DNA of 64,000 nucleotides from Cynocephalus volans (GCF_027409185.1 NC_084463.1:42076407-42140406), one strand, 5' to 3'; counted from the first letter of the stretch, positions 25,940-39,170 are shown. Notes: generated from the sequence alone by a model not told the origin. A program made the numbers and translations.

Positions 25940-28900
25940 CAGATGGGCAATGAAAGTACACATAAAATTTCTAAGAAAGTACCAAAACAAGCAAGCAAAC
26001 ATAAAAACAGTAGCACAGATCAAAAACACTGTAACTGAAATAAGGAATGTTTTTAATTGGCTTAATAATATACTGAACAAGGCTGAGAAAAGAATCTCTG
26101 AGCTTGAAAGTGCATCAATAGAAACTTCAAAATCTGAAAAGCAAAGAGAACTAAGACAGAAAAGAACTGAATATCCAAGGACTGTGGGAAAACTACAAAA
26201 TTATCCCATAGAATAATGAGAATACCACCCCCAAAATAGAAAGAGAGACAGAAAGAAACAGAATGTATATTTGAAACAATAATGCTTGAGAGCGTCCACA
26301 GATTAATATCAGACACCAAACCAAAGACCCAGGAAACTCAGAGAATATCAACCATGATAAATGCCAAAAACTACACCTAAGCATATCATTATAAAAACAC
26401 AGAAAATCAATTTTTAAAAAAACTACAAAAAGGAAAAGGGAACAAAATCTTACTTATAGAGAAGAAAAGATAAGAATTACATAGAAAATCTGCTTAGAAT
26501 CCATGCAAGTAAGAAGTCAGTGAAATGAAACGCTCAAAGCATCGAGAGAAGAAACCCACCAACTTACAGTTCTCTACCCTGTAAAATCATCCTTCAAAAG
26601 GGAAGGAAAAATAAAGACTTTCTCATATGAACAAAAATTAAGGAAATCTGCTGCCAGTCTAAATGTCTTGCAAGAAATATTAAAAGAATTTCTGTTGACA
26701 GGAGAAAAAGATGCATATAGGTCAGAAATCTTGATCTCCATAAAAAAAGGAACAGAATTAAAGAAGAAATAAGTGGAAGTAAAAAAAAGGTTTTTTTTCT
26801 TATTCTGAATTGATCTAACATATAATAGGTTGTACCCAATAATAGTGGAAAAAATTTTAAAAGTTATGTATGCTTTTACACACACACAAAAAAAATTAAT
26901 AATTTTAAAATAGAAAGTCAATAGAGACATTCAAAAACAAAGAACAAAATATCTGATTCTTTGGAAAGATAAATAGAGTTAAGAATCCTATAACAAGGCT
27001 ATGGAAAAAGAGCACCAAAACAACCAATACTGGGAATGAGAGGAGGGGCATCCCTACAGATCCTGTGGACATAAAAGGGTAATAACGATATACTATGACT
27101 AATTCTCTTGCACACATTTGAAAAATTAGATAAAATGGATCAAATCCTCACAAGATACAATTAACAAAATTCATACAATAAGAAATACACAATATAAATA
27201 AGCATATACCTGTCATAGAAAATGAGTAAATCATTAATAATCTTCAAAACAAAAAACATCCTTCCCAGATGTGTTCAATGGTAAATACAACCAAACATTA
27301 AAGGAAGAAATTATAGCAATTCCCTACTGTGTATTGGTACTTCCCAACTCATTCTATGAGGACAGCATTACCTCAATACCAAAACCAGGAAAAGACATTA
27401 CAAGAAGAGAAAAGTACAAATCATTACCACTCATGAATATACATGCAAAAGTCCTCAACAAAATATTGGTAAACCTAATCCAAAAATGTATTTTAAAAAG
27501 CTGTGCATTATGATCAAGTCAGATTTATTCCAGGCATACAAAGCTGGTACACGTTTGAACATCAATTAATATAATCCATCACATCAGCAGACTGAAATAG
27601 AAAAACCTTATGATCTAGAAAAAGCATGAGACAAAATACAGCATCATTCCTGATAAATACTCTCAGTAAACCAGAATTAGAGGGAAACTTCATCAACTTG
27701 ATAAAGTGTATTTACAGAAACTGCAGCTAATATGATACTTAATGGTGAGAAATTGAAAGCCTTCCAACAAAATCAGAAACAAAGCAAGAATGCACCATCT
27801 CACCCCTCTTTCAACATCGTACTTAATGTACTAGCTCATGCAATAAGATAACTACTTAAAATAAAAGGCATACATAAAGGAAAATAAAATAAAATTGTCT
27901 TTGTTTGCAGATCATATGATAGTGTGTAAAAAATTCAAAATGGACAAAAAAACTTCTGGAACTAATAAGTGATTATAACGAGATTGCAAGATCCAAAGTT
28001 AATATGCAAATTTGATCACTTTCCTAGATACTAGCAACAAACAAGTGGAATTTGAAGTAGAAAAAACAAAAGACAACAAAACAAAAACCACACTATTTAC
28101 ATTAGCACCCCAAAAATGAAATAGTTGTGAATCATATATCTCACAAGAAATTAATATCCAGAATACACAGAATCCTTCATCTCACAAGTCAAAAAACAAA
28201 TAACCTGTTTAAAAATGGGCAAAGGTCTTGAACAGACATTGCTCCAAAGATGATATACCAATGGCTAACAAGCATATGAAAACATGCTTTACATCACTAA
28301 CCATTAAAGAAATGCAAACTAAAACCACAATGAGCTATTACTTCACACACAATAGAAAATCACAAGCACAGGCAAAATTGGAACCCTTGTAAACTGTTTT
28401 CTTGGTGGGAATGTAAAATGATGCAGCCACTATAAAAATAATAGAGTGGCTTTTTAAAAAATTAAAATTAGAATTACCATATAATCCAACAATCCAATTT
28501 TGTGTATAAATCCAAAATAATTAATAATAGTGCAAAATATTTGCACAACTGTTTTCATGGCAACATTATTCACTTAAAAGATGGAAGCACTCCAAATGTC
28601 CTTAGAGAAATGTGAATACAGAAACAAAACATTTTATGTTCATAAAGGAATATTAGATAGCCTTAAAAACAAAGAAAGTCGTCACAGTCTTATGCTATAA
28701 CATGGAACTTTGAGAACATTATGCAAAGGAAAATAAGCCACTCACAAAATGACAGATATTGTATGGCTCCACTGATGTAAGTCAAATTTTTAGAAACACA
28801 AAGTAGAATGGTGGTTGTTAAGGTCTGGGAGGAGAGGGAAATTGAGAGCTGTCATTTAATGAGTACAGACTTGCAGTTTTCCAAGACAGAAAGTTCTGGA

Positions 28901-29060
28901 TATCTGCTGCACAACAGTGTGAATATACCTAACACCACTTAAAGGTTAAGAAATGTTACATATGTATATGTGTTTTTTTACCAAAACTAAAAACAGATTA
29001 TTTTGAAAATAATTTTAAAAGGCCAGTAGTTGATCATACTGAAAAATAAATGAATAAATA
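25940..29060 (+). repeat. Old LINE-1 (L1M-like), plus strand, ORF1 and ORF2 relics
   Basis: Order on the plus strand: ORF1 coiled-coil and RNA-binding relics (26060-26770, including a KQKLRKS-type stretch near 26630), inter-ORF region, then ORF2 RT relics (27270-27900, including a decayed 'PNSFYE...SIPKPGKD' block), C-terminal relics (28150-28960) and an A-rich end near 29040-29060. It has many stops and internal deletions. It lies antisense to the KRAB-ZNF gene within its largest intron. Confidence 0.85.
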
Positions 29061-29129
29061 AATAAAAATAAATTGAGTACCCAAAAACAATTTAGGAAAG
29101 TAAAAACAGAGGGCAAAATGGCAATTGAG

Positions 29130-29450
29130 ACAAAAGAGAAAATGGGAAGCAAAATAGCAGACCTAACTCTAACCTTATTAATAATTAGTTTCAGTTGAAT
29201 TGGACTAAATATTCCACTTTATGCAGACTGTCCAGCTTGATAGGAAAGTAAGACCCAACTATATGCTATCCACAGAGACATGATTTAAATACAAAGACAC
29301 AAACAGAGTAAAATTTTAAAAAATGGAAAAAGATGTACTACATTGACGGTAAGTACAAAAAGCCTAAGTTGAGATATTAATACTAGCAAAAAGAAACTTC
29401 AAGACAAAATATATCAACAGGGAAAAAAAGACAGCCCTTTAATAATAACA
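29130..29450 (+). repeat. LINE-1 ORF2 endonuclease-region fragment
   Basis: Plus-strand relic of the ORF2 start region (CAGTTGAATTGGACTAAATA, then AAGACCCAACTATATGCT). As it belongs 5' of the ORF2 parts upstream, it is a second L1 piece or a rearranged one. Confidence 0.7.
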
Positions 29451-29720
29451 GAAGGATTATATGTGAGGAAGATGTAACAATTATAACTATGTTTGTGCCT
29501 AAACACAGAGCCACAAAGTACACTTATGTGGTGCTTAAAGACTGGGTAAGTTCTGAAAAATGTGTCATTAGGCAACTTTGTCACTGCATGAACCTCATAG
29601 AGTGCACTTACAGAACCTACATGGTACAGCCTACTACATACCTGGACTATATAATGTAGATTACTGCACAGATATAAATGGGGTCTGTTGACTAAAATGT
29701 TATGAGGCACATGAGTGTAC
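29451..29720. repeat. Unassigned interspersed repeat
   Basis: Phrases such as GTCATTAGGCAACTTTGTC and CATAGAGTGCACTTACAGAA are familiar from a mammalian medium-reiteration repeat, but I cannot name the family or give exact ends. Confidence 0.4.
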
Positions 29721-29889
29721 ATGGAAAAGAAAAACTGAGCTAAAGTGAGAAATTGAAAAATCAACATTCATAGTTGCAGAATTCTTTTCTCTCAATAACT
29801 AATGAAATAACCAGATAAAATTATCAGGAAGAATACAGATACAATTGACAAAATTTTAACTATATTTTATTATGGATATGTATATTTGA

Positions 29890-30610
29890 TCTCTGTCTCT
29901 GCCTCTTAGTATACAACTCCTAAAATCCTTAGACTCTTCAAAGTGATGAGTGTCATTTTGCATGCTAACCAGTTGGCTGGTGGCTGGCTGCACCTGGGTA
30001 AATTCAGGATGGGAGCTGATTGTCAGAGGAGCCAACTTTGTAATTAGAGGGTTGGGACTGGCAGCCAACATCCCCAACTTCCAGGGAGGGGAGAGGAAGT
30101 GAAGGTTAAGTTGATCAACAGTGGCCTATGCTGCAATCAATTGTGACTAATGAGACCTCCATAAAGACCCAAGAACACCGGGTTGAGGGAGCTTCAGGAC
30201 AGTTGAACTCAGCTGTGTGGCAGGAGGGTGGTGTACCTCATATCCAAGGGAATAGAACCTCCTGTGCCAGGACCCTTCCAGACCTGACCCTTTGTATCTC
30301 TTCACCTACTTGTATTTTTCAAAATGTCCTTTGGAATGAATGAGCAAGTGTAAGTAAATGTTTCACTGAGTTCTTGGAGCCCCTTTACTAAATTAATATA
30401 GACTAAAGAGAAAAAAGGGCATTGTCAGAAGAAGCCAGTCAGAAGATCCAGGAACATGGACTTGCAACTGGCATCTGAAGTGGGGACAGTCTGGGGATGG
30501 TGCTCTTAACTTATGAGATATGATGCTACCTCCAGATAGATAGTGCCAAAATAAATTTGAATTAGAGATGCACCCAGCTTGATGTCTGCTACAAAATTGC
30601 TTCTAGGCTT
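29890..30610 (+). repeat. Mammalian ERV LTR, family not assigned
   Basis: Plus-strand LTR-like order: CTCCTAAAATCCTTAGAC, 'gagacctccataaagaccc', 'ctgtgtggcaggagggtgg', GGCATCTGAAGTGGGGACAG and 'gatagtgccaaaataaa...tgtctgctacaaaattg'. This combination is characteristic of an ancient ERV LTR. No internal genes are beside it, so it is probably solo. Confidence 0.6.
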
Positions 30611-30734
30611 AGTGTGTGGAGAGAAATCCTCATGCATCTGGTGTCAGCTGTCAGCAGTATGTTGTGAGTATAGGAGGGGACACTGAGTATGTTTTTCCTG
30701 TCCAACCTAATTGATATTTGTAGAGTACAATCTG

Positions 30735-31140
30735 AAGCTGATATGGGTAAATGTGTCTACCAATGTTAATGTGTTGTAAACTTGATCCAAATTATAACAG
30801 TGTTAAGAAGTCAGAAAATCCAATTATAATACTTGAAAGGTGGGACCTTTAAGAGGTGACAGGATTGTGATGACAATGCCCTTGTGAAGAGATTAATCCA
30901 TTCATCAAGTAATGGATTAATGTGTTAATGGGGTATCATGGACATAGACTAGTGGCTTTGTACACTGGGCACATGAAAGTGCTCTTGCCATTCTCACCAT
31001 GTGTTAATCTGCATTGCCACAGGACTCCCTACAGAGTCCACACCATGAAGAAGATCCTGGACTGGATCTTAGCCTCCAAAATTGTAAAAAATAACCTCTT
31101 CTCTTAATGCATTATCCAGTTTCACATATTCTGTTGTAAG
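30735..31140 (+). repeat. MaLR-type LTR, same family as 22476-22880
   Basis: Shares a diagnostic middle block (TTCTCACCATGTGTTAATCT and the preceding 'gtggctttgtacactgggcacatg') with the LTR at 22476, and has an AATTGTAAAAAATAA-type end. Confidence 0.6.
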
Positions 31141-33039
31141 AAACAAAACAAAAAAAGAAAAGAAAAAAACAGATGAATACAGGAACACTCATCAAGACAC
31201 AGTACACACTGACCTATAAAACGTCACAAGACTAAAATAGTATAAAATATGTTCTCTAATCAAAATGAAATTAAATTAGAAACCAGCAACAAAAGTATAT
31301 TCACAAAGTCTCAAATATTTGAAAATTACATGACACACTTTGAAGGAAGGCTAAAAATCAAAGAGCCTGTGTCTGCTCTGTGGGGGTAGCTTTGGTCTAA
31401 TGGACTTTAATGCACAGAAACCTGTGCTTTCTAAAGTAGTGATTACATCATTTCTTGTGTCAACAGACCAGAGTTAGATAAAAGATGAAAAGGAGGCCAT
31501 TGGATCCCCAAATTACTATAAGCAAGAAATAGAAAGAAAAAAAAAGTTGGTCAAGTACAAACCCAAGTATGTGAGGAAAAAGGATACTGACAGAAAATGG
31601 TGACAGCTAAAGGGGAAGTGTGAAGTGTCATGAGGCAACTTTCCAGAAATGAGGACCAGGCCCTGTTCAAAGAACTACAGCACATGGCCAGTGGGAAGAA
31701 CTAACTGATCAGACCAGTGTCTGCAGGTGCCTCCCCTTCCCACCAGCCCTCTCTGAAAGGAAGTGCCCACACGTTCCTGCCAGTGTCTTCACTGTGAGGT
31801 GGGTGTGTCTGGAGGAGCAGATGACAGGCCACAGGACCTGTTTATGTTGGGCTTTCAGCCAGTTCTGTAACAGCAAAAATTTCTGGGGTTCTTGAGAGGG
31901 GAAAATTATATTGTGCACATGACAGAAATTTGTGGGAAACTGTGGTCTTGAACTTTTTACCTTAAGGTACATTTCTAATAGCTACAAAGAAGTATTCAGC
32001 AGGGAGTTTAATCTATGATTGAAAGTCTGGAAAAGAGGTACTAACTGGAGAGGAATAGGTCTGAAAACTACAGAGGACTGAATCACTCAAGAACAACTGC
32101 AGAGTGAGAATAGGGCCCAGGATGGAGTGCTTGGATGAACTCTGCTACAAATAGAAAGTAGAAGAATTCAAAGAAAAAAGAAGAAACCATCACTGAGGTC
32201 ATCATAGCAAGTAACACAGAAGAATTTCTGGGAAAAGCTCATGAACAGCAGTTTCAAATATGGCAGAAGATTCAAGTAAGGCAAAGGCTAGAGAATAGTC
32301 ATTGAAATTGATTATAATTTAGGTGATTGGCAAACTTTTGAAGAACTGAACTTAAACTCCACTGAGTGGGTTCAAGAGCAAATGAACGGTGGGAACATTT
32401 TCCAAAAAATATAACTTTGCACAGTGTGCTGCACACCTGCATGAACACAGGAACCGAGAGAAACCTGCAGAGAGTGACTCAAGAATCGGTGGTTGACTCC
32501 ATCCTCACAATGATCCAGGTTTTAGCTGTGAACCAAATAAGGCCTTCCAAAAGCTGTTTGGGTTCACACTGTTTTAGAAATTCCAGAAAAACCTTTTTAA
32601 GGGAATTGTTCTTTAGCACTAGTTTACTGTGTTTACTGCAGAAAACTGAAAGTATTTGTTTTCAAATTGGTGGTAAAAAAAAAAAAACAACTTTCCACAA
32701 CATACTCAATGAAAATATTCTCTCAGACTTTGGTGGCAGCAAATCTGGATGTTCCATAAAAAACGTAGCATACTGTCCTCTCAAATTTCATTCCAATCAA
32801 GAAACAAAAGGGTTTTTTTTGCCATGACATCAAAAAGACCGGAGACAAATTTGCACTCAGCATGGAGAATACTAAGTTCTGCCAACCTGCTGTGTCTACA
32901 CGCCAACTTTATCTTTTATTCCTACATTTCCCACAAGCTAAGTTTTACTTATTTATACTTTTCTATTTTAATTCATGGACCCCATAAATCTCATAAACAC
33001 AATGTAAGACAAAGTAAAGAACATAAACAAACAACTCAC
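31141..33039. other. KRAB-ZNF intron, no assignable feature
   Basis: A 153-codon plus-strand ORF (32366-32827) has no domain I know and ends in a poly-A/poly-Lys artefact. I do not call it a gene. Confidence 0.5.
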
Positions 33040-33098
33040 CAAAGACTTCTTCATTTTTTGTTGCTCTTGGAAATGCAAATAGCACTCTGGCAGCACAG
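33040..33098 (-). CDS. KRAB-ZNF start-codon exon (candidate, 59 bp)
   Basis: On the minus strand a strong acceptor, ATTTTCTTTTTCAG, is followed by 59 bases and a strong donor GTGAGT. The exon ends with ATG plus four codons (Met-Lys-Lys-Ser-Leu), with ATG at 33054-33052. It ends on a codon boundary, exactly as the phase-0 KRAB-A exon requires. Short ATG-bearing exons coding about five residues before KRAB-A are standard in this family. Total CDS 15+127+90+1616 = 1848 bases, divisible by three. Found by reading splice signals, not by similarity. Confidence 0.7.
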
Positions 33099-33769
33099 CT
33101 GAAAAAGAAAATTGAGTGAATTAAGAAGAGAACTGGTGTGACTTGATCTTGGATTCTTCTGACCAAAACACTGCCAATTAGCTGGAAACAAGAACCACCA
33201 CCACCAGCAACACAACAGAACTTTTTCCCTACTGGATGATAGTCCTTTCTGTGTCAAAAAGAGGCAGCACATAACTAACTGAAGATGCATCTACAAATAC
33301 ATTAATTGACAAAAAGCAGACAATTTAATTTGGGGTTAATGAAAACAGATGAGGGTACTTAAAAAGTCTGCATAAAAATTAAATTAAAAGATAATGTGAA
33401 TCCTTCAATACACTTTTTGAAGTCCCCTCATAGATTACCTACTGCTTTAGCAACATCTAATTTTACCTTGATATAATTTAATCATTTAAACAAAAGAGCA
33501 AAATATCATGTCTTCACTAAAATTAATGTGATAAAATATACCTAGTCTGTATTAACCATTTGCCTATTAATACAGGGATTTCATATAGGAGTCCACATGA
33601 GTGTTTCCACTATAAGATATCTTGCTTTTATATGCCTAAACATCAGAAAAGTGTACATCTTGCACCCCAACATTTTTTGCCCATAAGTATAAAAAAAGAG
33701 TATATAATACATATTTCTTGTGGTACACTCTTCCAGTAATAATTTCCAGTTTCAGGTATCCCTGTATCC

Positions 33770-34225
33770 ATCTTTTTATATAGTATGTTCTCGCAAAACT
33801 GGGCTTTGCAATTGATTTTCTTTGGCCACTATGACATTAGAAAATGTGATGCAAACATGACTGTGAACAGTGATTGCCATTGGTGCTTGCCTTCTTAGAC
33901 ACAGTTATGTTGTAAAGAAGCCTGGGGCTATGCTATTGGAGACACAGAACCTACCCAAGAGCCAGCACAAGCTACAGCACAAGTGAGTGATGACATCTTA
34001 AACCAACCAGCTTCAGCCGAGGCACAAGTTGACTGAAGCCTCATTTGTAATCCAGGCAACACCAATGTAGAAACTGCCCAGCTGAGCACAGCCCAAAAAA
34101 TATTTCCATCGCAAATACACATGTAGCAAATGAAATGTGTTTTGTGTTTATTTCTGTTTTTGTAAGCCGTTGAATTTTGGTTAGTTTCTTAACTAGCAAA
34201 TAGTAACTGTTACACAGAAGACGTC
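33770..34225 (+). repeat. MLT1-like LTR
   Basis: The end of the element, TTTTTGTAAGCCGTTGAATT, then GTAACTGTTACACAGAAG, fits the MLT1 3' end ('ttaagccactgagttttgg...gataactgatacag'). The 5' limit is uncertain. Confidence 0.55.
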
Positions 34226-34819
34226 AGAACTCAATAGTAACAAAATTATTTGGAAGAAGATGTTTTAAATTACATGCCAAAAATAGTCAATAGAAATTCA
34301 AAACCACACACACAAATTTTGAAAAATCACACAGAATGACAACTGGATGGACTTCAGTCAGGTTGCTAGAGCTCACGGAGGCCACATGAATTACATAAAG
34401 CAATTGGTTGCATCAGTAAACTATGTTGTAAGTTTTTAAATTTTATTTTTCAAGTCATAAACAAGTCTATTTACCTTAAAACATAAAAAGGGTCTCTTAC
34501 TTATAAGCAAGTATTATGCTGTAAGTTAATTACATTTTAAGACATGAGTGTGGAGAAGAGTGATGCAGTCTAATTTGCCCATGTTAAATAATGTTAAAAA
34601 GGCTCCCATTATATCCTTGCAGATTTTGTAATTTTTAAGAACAGATTACTGACATTAAGTGGAAAACACTTGTGTTGTTGACCCTTTGAAATCACATAAT
34701 CCATAGAAAGTTTGGAAATAAAAAAGGATAGTGATATTTAAAGCATAGTATATTAAAGCAATGTTTGATCTAATTTAATTTCATTCTCACAAAGATAATC
34801 TCAAAAGTAAACAAATGCT
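34226..34819. other. No feature recognised
   Basis: AT-rich intronic or flanking sequence without ORF or named repeat. Confidence 0.5.
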
Positions 34820-35130
34820 TTTTTATATTTTTTTAATCTTAGTTTTATTGTAACATAGTTGATTGTACATATCTGTAGGGTTCAGAGTTGAATATCGATA
34901 CCTGTGTGCAACGTGTGATGCTCAAATAAGGATAACTGGAATGTTCAACAATATACACCATCATCATTTTTCACAGCCCTTTATCAATTCCTCCCTCCCC
35001 CTTCCCCTTCCCCACCTCTGGTAACCTCAGCTCTCCTTTCGAAAAGTTCAATGTATTAATGATTGTTTTTCTTTCTTTCTTTTAATTTATATATTTATTT
35101 TTTAGTGCCCACTTATGAGTGAAGGCATGC
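34820..35130 (-). repeat. LINE-1 3' end, 5'-truncated, antisense
   Basis: T-rich start (reverse of the poly(A)), then ATTGTACATATCTGTAGGG, a CT-rich tract (34990-35020) and TTAGTGCCCACTTATGAGTG, the L1 3' UTR order in antisense. Truncated just at the ORF2 end. Confidence 0.75.
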
Positions 35131-35149
35131 AGTCACTTATTTTGACTTA

Positions 35150-35290
35150 AGTGTGGCAAAAGGATAACATTAGCCAAAAAGTCAGGCTGTGTAACATCAA
35201 CAGATTATGTGACCATGGGCAAATCACATCTCCTAAAATCCATTTTTAAACAATCTTTCTAATAAGGTAGGAATAACTTGGAAAACACTT
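35150..35290 (+). repeat. MIR-like SINE fragment
   Basis: Contains GTGACCATGGGCAAATCAC, the MIR core 'tgacyttgggcaagtcac', with decayed flanks. Confidence 0.5.
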
Positions 35291-35299
35291 CCCAAACGA

Positions 35300-35990
35300 T
35301 TGAGGACAACTATCAGGATAGTGAGAGCCTCAGGATTATCTCTAGATGCCAAATATGGTGATAGGCTATGTTTGAGAGAGCTCAGACACTAGAAGCAATC
35401 AGAGAAGATAGAAGAAACGAGAGCGTGTTTAGAGGGCACTGTAGGGAGATCCTCTCAGATATGCCAGGTTATTCCTTCATCCCAGACCATACATTCAAGC
35501 CCCCTACTATAAGTAACATTTCCTAGGCCCTCGCCTATACTCAAACTCATGTCGCTTTTGAAAGATGGTGCAAATCTTCCAATAGCACTGAGTCCCCAAC
35601 AGTGCTCTGAGGCACTATTGAGCGGTCTCAGGTGAGAGGGGAATTCTTGCTGGGGAGATTCCAATTCACTGCGCACCATCCTTCAAACTCTTTAACACCT
35701 CCTTTACTCCTAAGAAAACTGAACCATCAGCCAGTGTCCCAATCTTTCTCCTAGAAGTCACTGTCCCTGGAGACTCGGTCATGTACAAACATCTGTAGAC
35801 TTGGACCAGAAGTGCTAGGCAGGCCACACAGTGCTGGAGGGAACAGAAACTACACTTGCTAAAAGAGACACCAAGACGCCCCACAGATACAACTTGCAGA
35901 GAGTAACACTGAGTGTGCACACGCTTCACAATTCTTTCTCTGGGAACTTGAGGCAATTTCGCTACTATTGTGAACGCGCTCATCTTACAC
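35300..35990. other. Flank of the promoter region, no separate gene
   Basis: A 130-codon minus-strand ORF (35666-36058) starts within the first intron just past the exon 1 donor. It has no domain and CpG content explains its length. I do not call it coding. Confidence 0.45.
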
Positions 35991-36640
35991 ATCAGTAAAC
36001 TGAATGTCACGAGTTTAGTACCAGGTGCGCTCATGGCAGGGCCGCAACGGGAACTCACCGCACACCTCCCAGGCTCACGCTGTCTTCAGGCGCCCCCACT
36101 CCAGACCCGCCGCCATCTTGGTCTTGACCCCCAATGGCGGAGCTTCTGCAACCGGCTTTTGTTCTCGAGGAAGGACAAGCCCCGCCTTCTGCAGGCCCAC
36201 ATTCCTCTGAGGAAGCAGTCGACAGAACAGGGGGAGGCCCCCCTTCCCCAGCCCAGGTCCATGGTTCAGACCAGCCCATCAGGCTCCGCCCACCTCAGAC
36301 CGACCAGCGGACCTGTTCCCCCAAACGCTGAGACACCCGTCTGCTCCACAGGGTCCCCTCCTTCACCCTGGCACCCACCTTCAAGGACACAGAATCCAAC
36401 CACAGAATCTCCTCAGCACCGTGGAGGTAGCAGCAGCCTCTGGGAGATGACTGGGAACGGGCAAGGCCGCACATGCGCACCACAAACCCAGAACAGCCCT
36501 GCCCGGATCCCGTGCGGGTGACGTCATTTCAAAACGAAACTACCTTTCCCAGGTTGCAGAGCGAACTGAGTGGCACATGCGCAGAAGAAACCCAAGGCCG
36601 GTTCCATAACTCTCTGCAGGTGATGTCAACGGAGGATGAG
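35990..36640 (-). promoter_or_regulatory. CpG-rich promoter and untranslated exon 1 of the KRAB-ZNF gene
   Basis: The only CpG-rich block in the right half of the window. On the minus strand a strong donor CGGTGAGTTC places an exon 3' end at 36059. Upstream of it an AAGATGGCGGC YY1-type element (plus strand 36110-36120) is the kind found near 5' UTRs of housekeeping and KRAB-ZNF genes. Farther upstream are a perfect CRE TGACGTCA (36519-36526), two NRF1-like GCACATGCGC sites (36472-36481 and 36573-36582) and a ZNF143-like ACTACCTTTCCCAGG (36539-36553). No TATA box. The site is 3 kb from the start-codon exon. Transcription in the other direction is also possible. Confidence 0.65.
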
Positions 36641-36985
36641 ACTTTATTACCCACAAGCCTCTGTGGTTCCCCCTTGGGAACAATGGAGGAAATCTTTATT
36701 TCTCCAGCGGGAAATCTGCTACTGGGACACCAGGCCGTGATGGAACAGCTGTGGTCTCTATCCAGATGTTGGTGATGAGGAATTCTGATTCTTGATTAAA
36801 TCCTTATTTGATGAGAGACATTGTGGTGATAAAGGGAAAATTCAATGTGGGCAAATGAGTAGATGATATTAATAAGTTCCTTTTTAAAAATTTTTATTCT
36901 GATATTAGTATATCTGTTATATAGATATATATATTGCTGTTATAGAACCCAAGTCTATTTTCTACAGATGCATTTTAAAGTATGA
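36641..36985. other. No feature recognised
   Basis: Falls off from the CpG-rich block into AT-rich sequence. A second promoter-like motif (ACTTTATTACCCACAAG) is near 36641. Confidence 0.4.
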
Positions 36986-37240
36986 AAAAAACTATTTCCC
37001 AATTTGACTTTATTTTATTTTAATTTTATTTTTTAATGTTTTTAATTTTTTTGAAGTAACTTATTATACATATTTGTGTGGTACGTAGTTAACTATCAGT
37101 AGTTGTGTACTACGTGCGACGGTAGAATCAGGATAGTTAGCTTATTCATCATCACAATATGTAATCATTCTTTGAAAAGGTTTAACAAGCCAGAAATTAT
37201 TATGGTAACTTTCTTCCAGTTCATCAAAAGATGTTTGTTT
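36986..37240 (-). repeat. LINE-1 3' UTR fragment, antisense
   Basis: T-rich tail, then TTATTATACATATTTGTGTGG and AGAATCAGGATAGTTAGC, the order of old L1 3' UTRs in antisense. Confidence 0.65.
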
Positions 37241-38499
37241 TCATCCAATAAGCTAATTTGTGAGTCTCCAATGGATTTTATTGTACAATTGGGAAAAAGC
37301 TATTGTGTATATAGTGAAATAAAATAGCAGGTCATAGGGTAGGTGCACTCCATAATCCTGTGTCAATTTACACTTGCAGTGTCTGATCATTATTTGCCCC
37401 CAAGCCCCCAGGTCCTATTCATTCATCCATATATGTATCAGTCAAATATTTCGTTATTTGTTTTTGTGTGTTTGTGAGTGTATGTGATGGGCCTGAACTT
37501 TCCCTTTTCTTCCCTGGTTTCTGCCACAGACTTGGCAAGGAGTTCTGTGCATGGGTTTCTCAAAGCCCCTGCTATGACTGAATCTTCTTATCAAACAGAG
37601 AAATGCCTGGCTTGAGTCATCAAGGTTGATGTGGGCTTGAGTGGTAGAATGAGACCAATATTGCTCAGAGATTATTATCATGGGGATCTGGTGGTAGTCG
37701 GTAAGACTGAGAACAGCGGCTACTGTTTAGGATCAACTAAGAATGGCATTTTAATAAATATGTTCTGACATAATAACTTATCATAAAGAGGAAAGAAGAG
37801 AAAAAGCTATGTGCCAACAATGAAGGTGCAATATATACTATACCCAGATTAACAAAACTGAGATAATTTGTTGCTGGTAGATGGGAATACAAGAAATAGA
37901 AAAAGTGTTCTTAAGCCTGGAAGCAAGTAACCCCAGACAATAATACAAATTCACACACAAAAAAACATGGGGCCACAGTAAAGATAAATGACCACCTATA
38001 AAAAGGCAATATAAATGCATATTGTTTCTACTTTCTTCTCTTAATTGATTTAGAAAGAAACTGCATAAAGTTGTACATATACATTGCATTGTTCTTCCTG
38101 CAACGTATAGAAATGTAATATACCAGAACTGATGAAGACCACCAGGCTAGAATTTTCTGAGGTCCTAGTGTGAAATCCACAGTCCCAGACCTTCTGTGTG
38201 GCCACAGCTGAGAGACCTAACTCTCCATGAGAGGGTCTCATAAAAAATGCTGCCCATGCTGAAGCAATCATCTCAGCATCCAGCCACGTGGACCTTGAGT
38301 TCAAAGTGAATGTTTGACTTATTCTCTAACACCAGTGGTTAATGGGATGAAGAAAAAGAGTGCTTGAAATACACCAAAATGCTTCTATCATGAGGTTCAC
38401 ATTGGTACATAGTGGTAGTCACATTGACTAAGCTGCTGGTCACAGGTCCTCTGGTGTCATGTCTAAGAAACCACTTCCCAAAGCAAGGTCACAAAACTC
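37241..38499. other. Unassigned intergenic sequence
   Basis: No convincing ORF. The block at 38050-38350 has the feel of an old LTR or MER repeat but I cannot assign it. Confidence 0.4.
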
Positions 38500-39170
38500 T
38501 GCTTCTATATTCTCTCATAAGAATTTTATAGTTTATTTTTTACATTTCGGCGTATGATCCATTTTGAGTTAATTTTTGTGTATGCACTGAATTGAGAGTT
38601 TAATCTCATTATTTTCATTGTAAATATCCAATTTTCTTAGCATTATTTGTTGAAAATCCTAAATTTTACCTTTACATTATCTTCTCGTATTTGTTGATAA
38701 TCAATTTACCATAAATGTGAGGATTTGTTTGTTATCTTTCAATTCTATTCTACTGATACATTTATTTTATTCTGTGCTCTGTCACTATCACATTGCCTTC
38801 ATTACTGATGCTTTACAGCAAATTTTTCAGTATTGTGTTGATTATACTGGGTCCCTTGCACTTTCACATAATTCTTAAGATGAGCATTTCTAGAGGAAAA
38901 AATGTAGCTTAAGTTTTAATATGGATTGTATTGAAACTACATTTCAGTTTGGCAAGTATCATCATGTTAACAATGAATGTTAGATACATAAACCAGACAT
39001 GTATTTTTATTTATTTAGGTCTTTTATAATTTCACACAAAAAAGCAGTTCTGTTTTTGCTGTAAACATCTTGAACTTTCAAAAATTTATTCCGAAGTAGG
39101 TGTAAGATTTTAGCAGATATTCTTTATCAGTTCTTTCTATTTCTAGTTTGTTGAGTGTGTTTAATCATGA
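38500..39170 (-). repeat. Old LINE-1 ORF2 fragment, antisense
   Basis: Antisense landmarks in order: GATCCATTTTGAGTTAATTT, 'ttcttagcattatttgttga', 'caattctattctactga', 'ggattgtattgaaactac'. Strongly diverged. Confidence 0.75.

Noticed and set aside
32366..32827. 153-codon plus-strand ORF as a gene
   Set aside because: No recognisable domain, no Kozak or splice support, crosses a poly-A run; antisense to the KRAB-ZNF intron.
35970..36521. 183-codon plus-strand ORF in the CpG-rich promoter
   Set aside because: CpG-driven open frame, Pro/Ser/Thr-rich with no domain; overlaps exon 1 and promoter motifs of the minus-strand gene.
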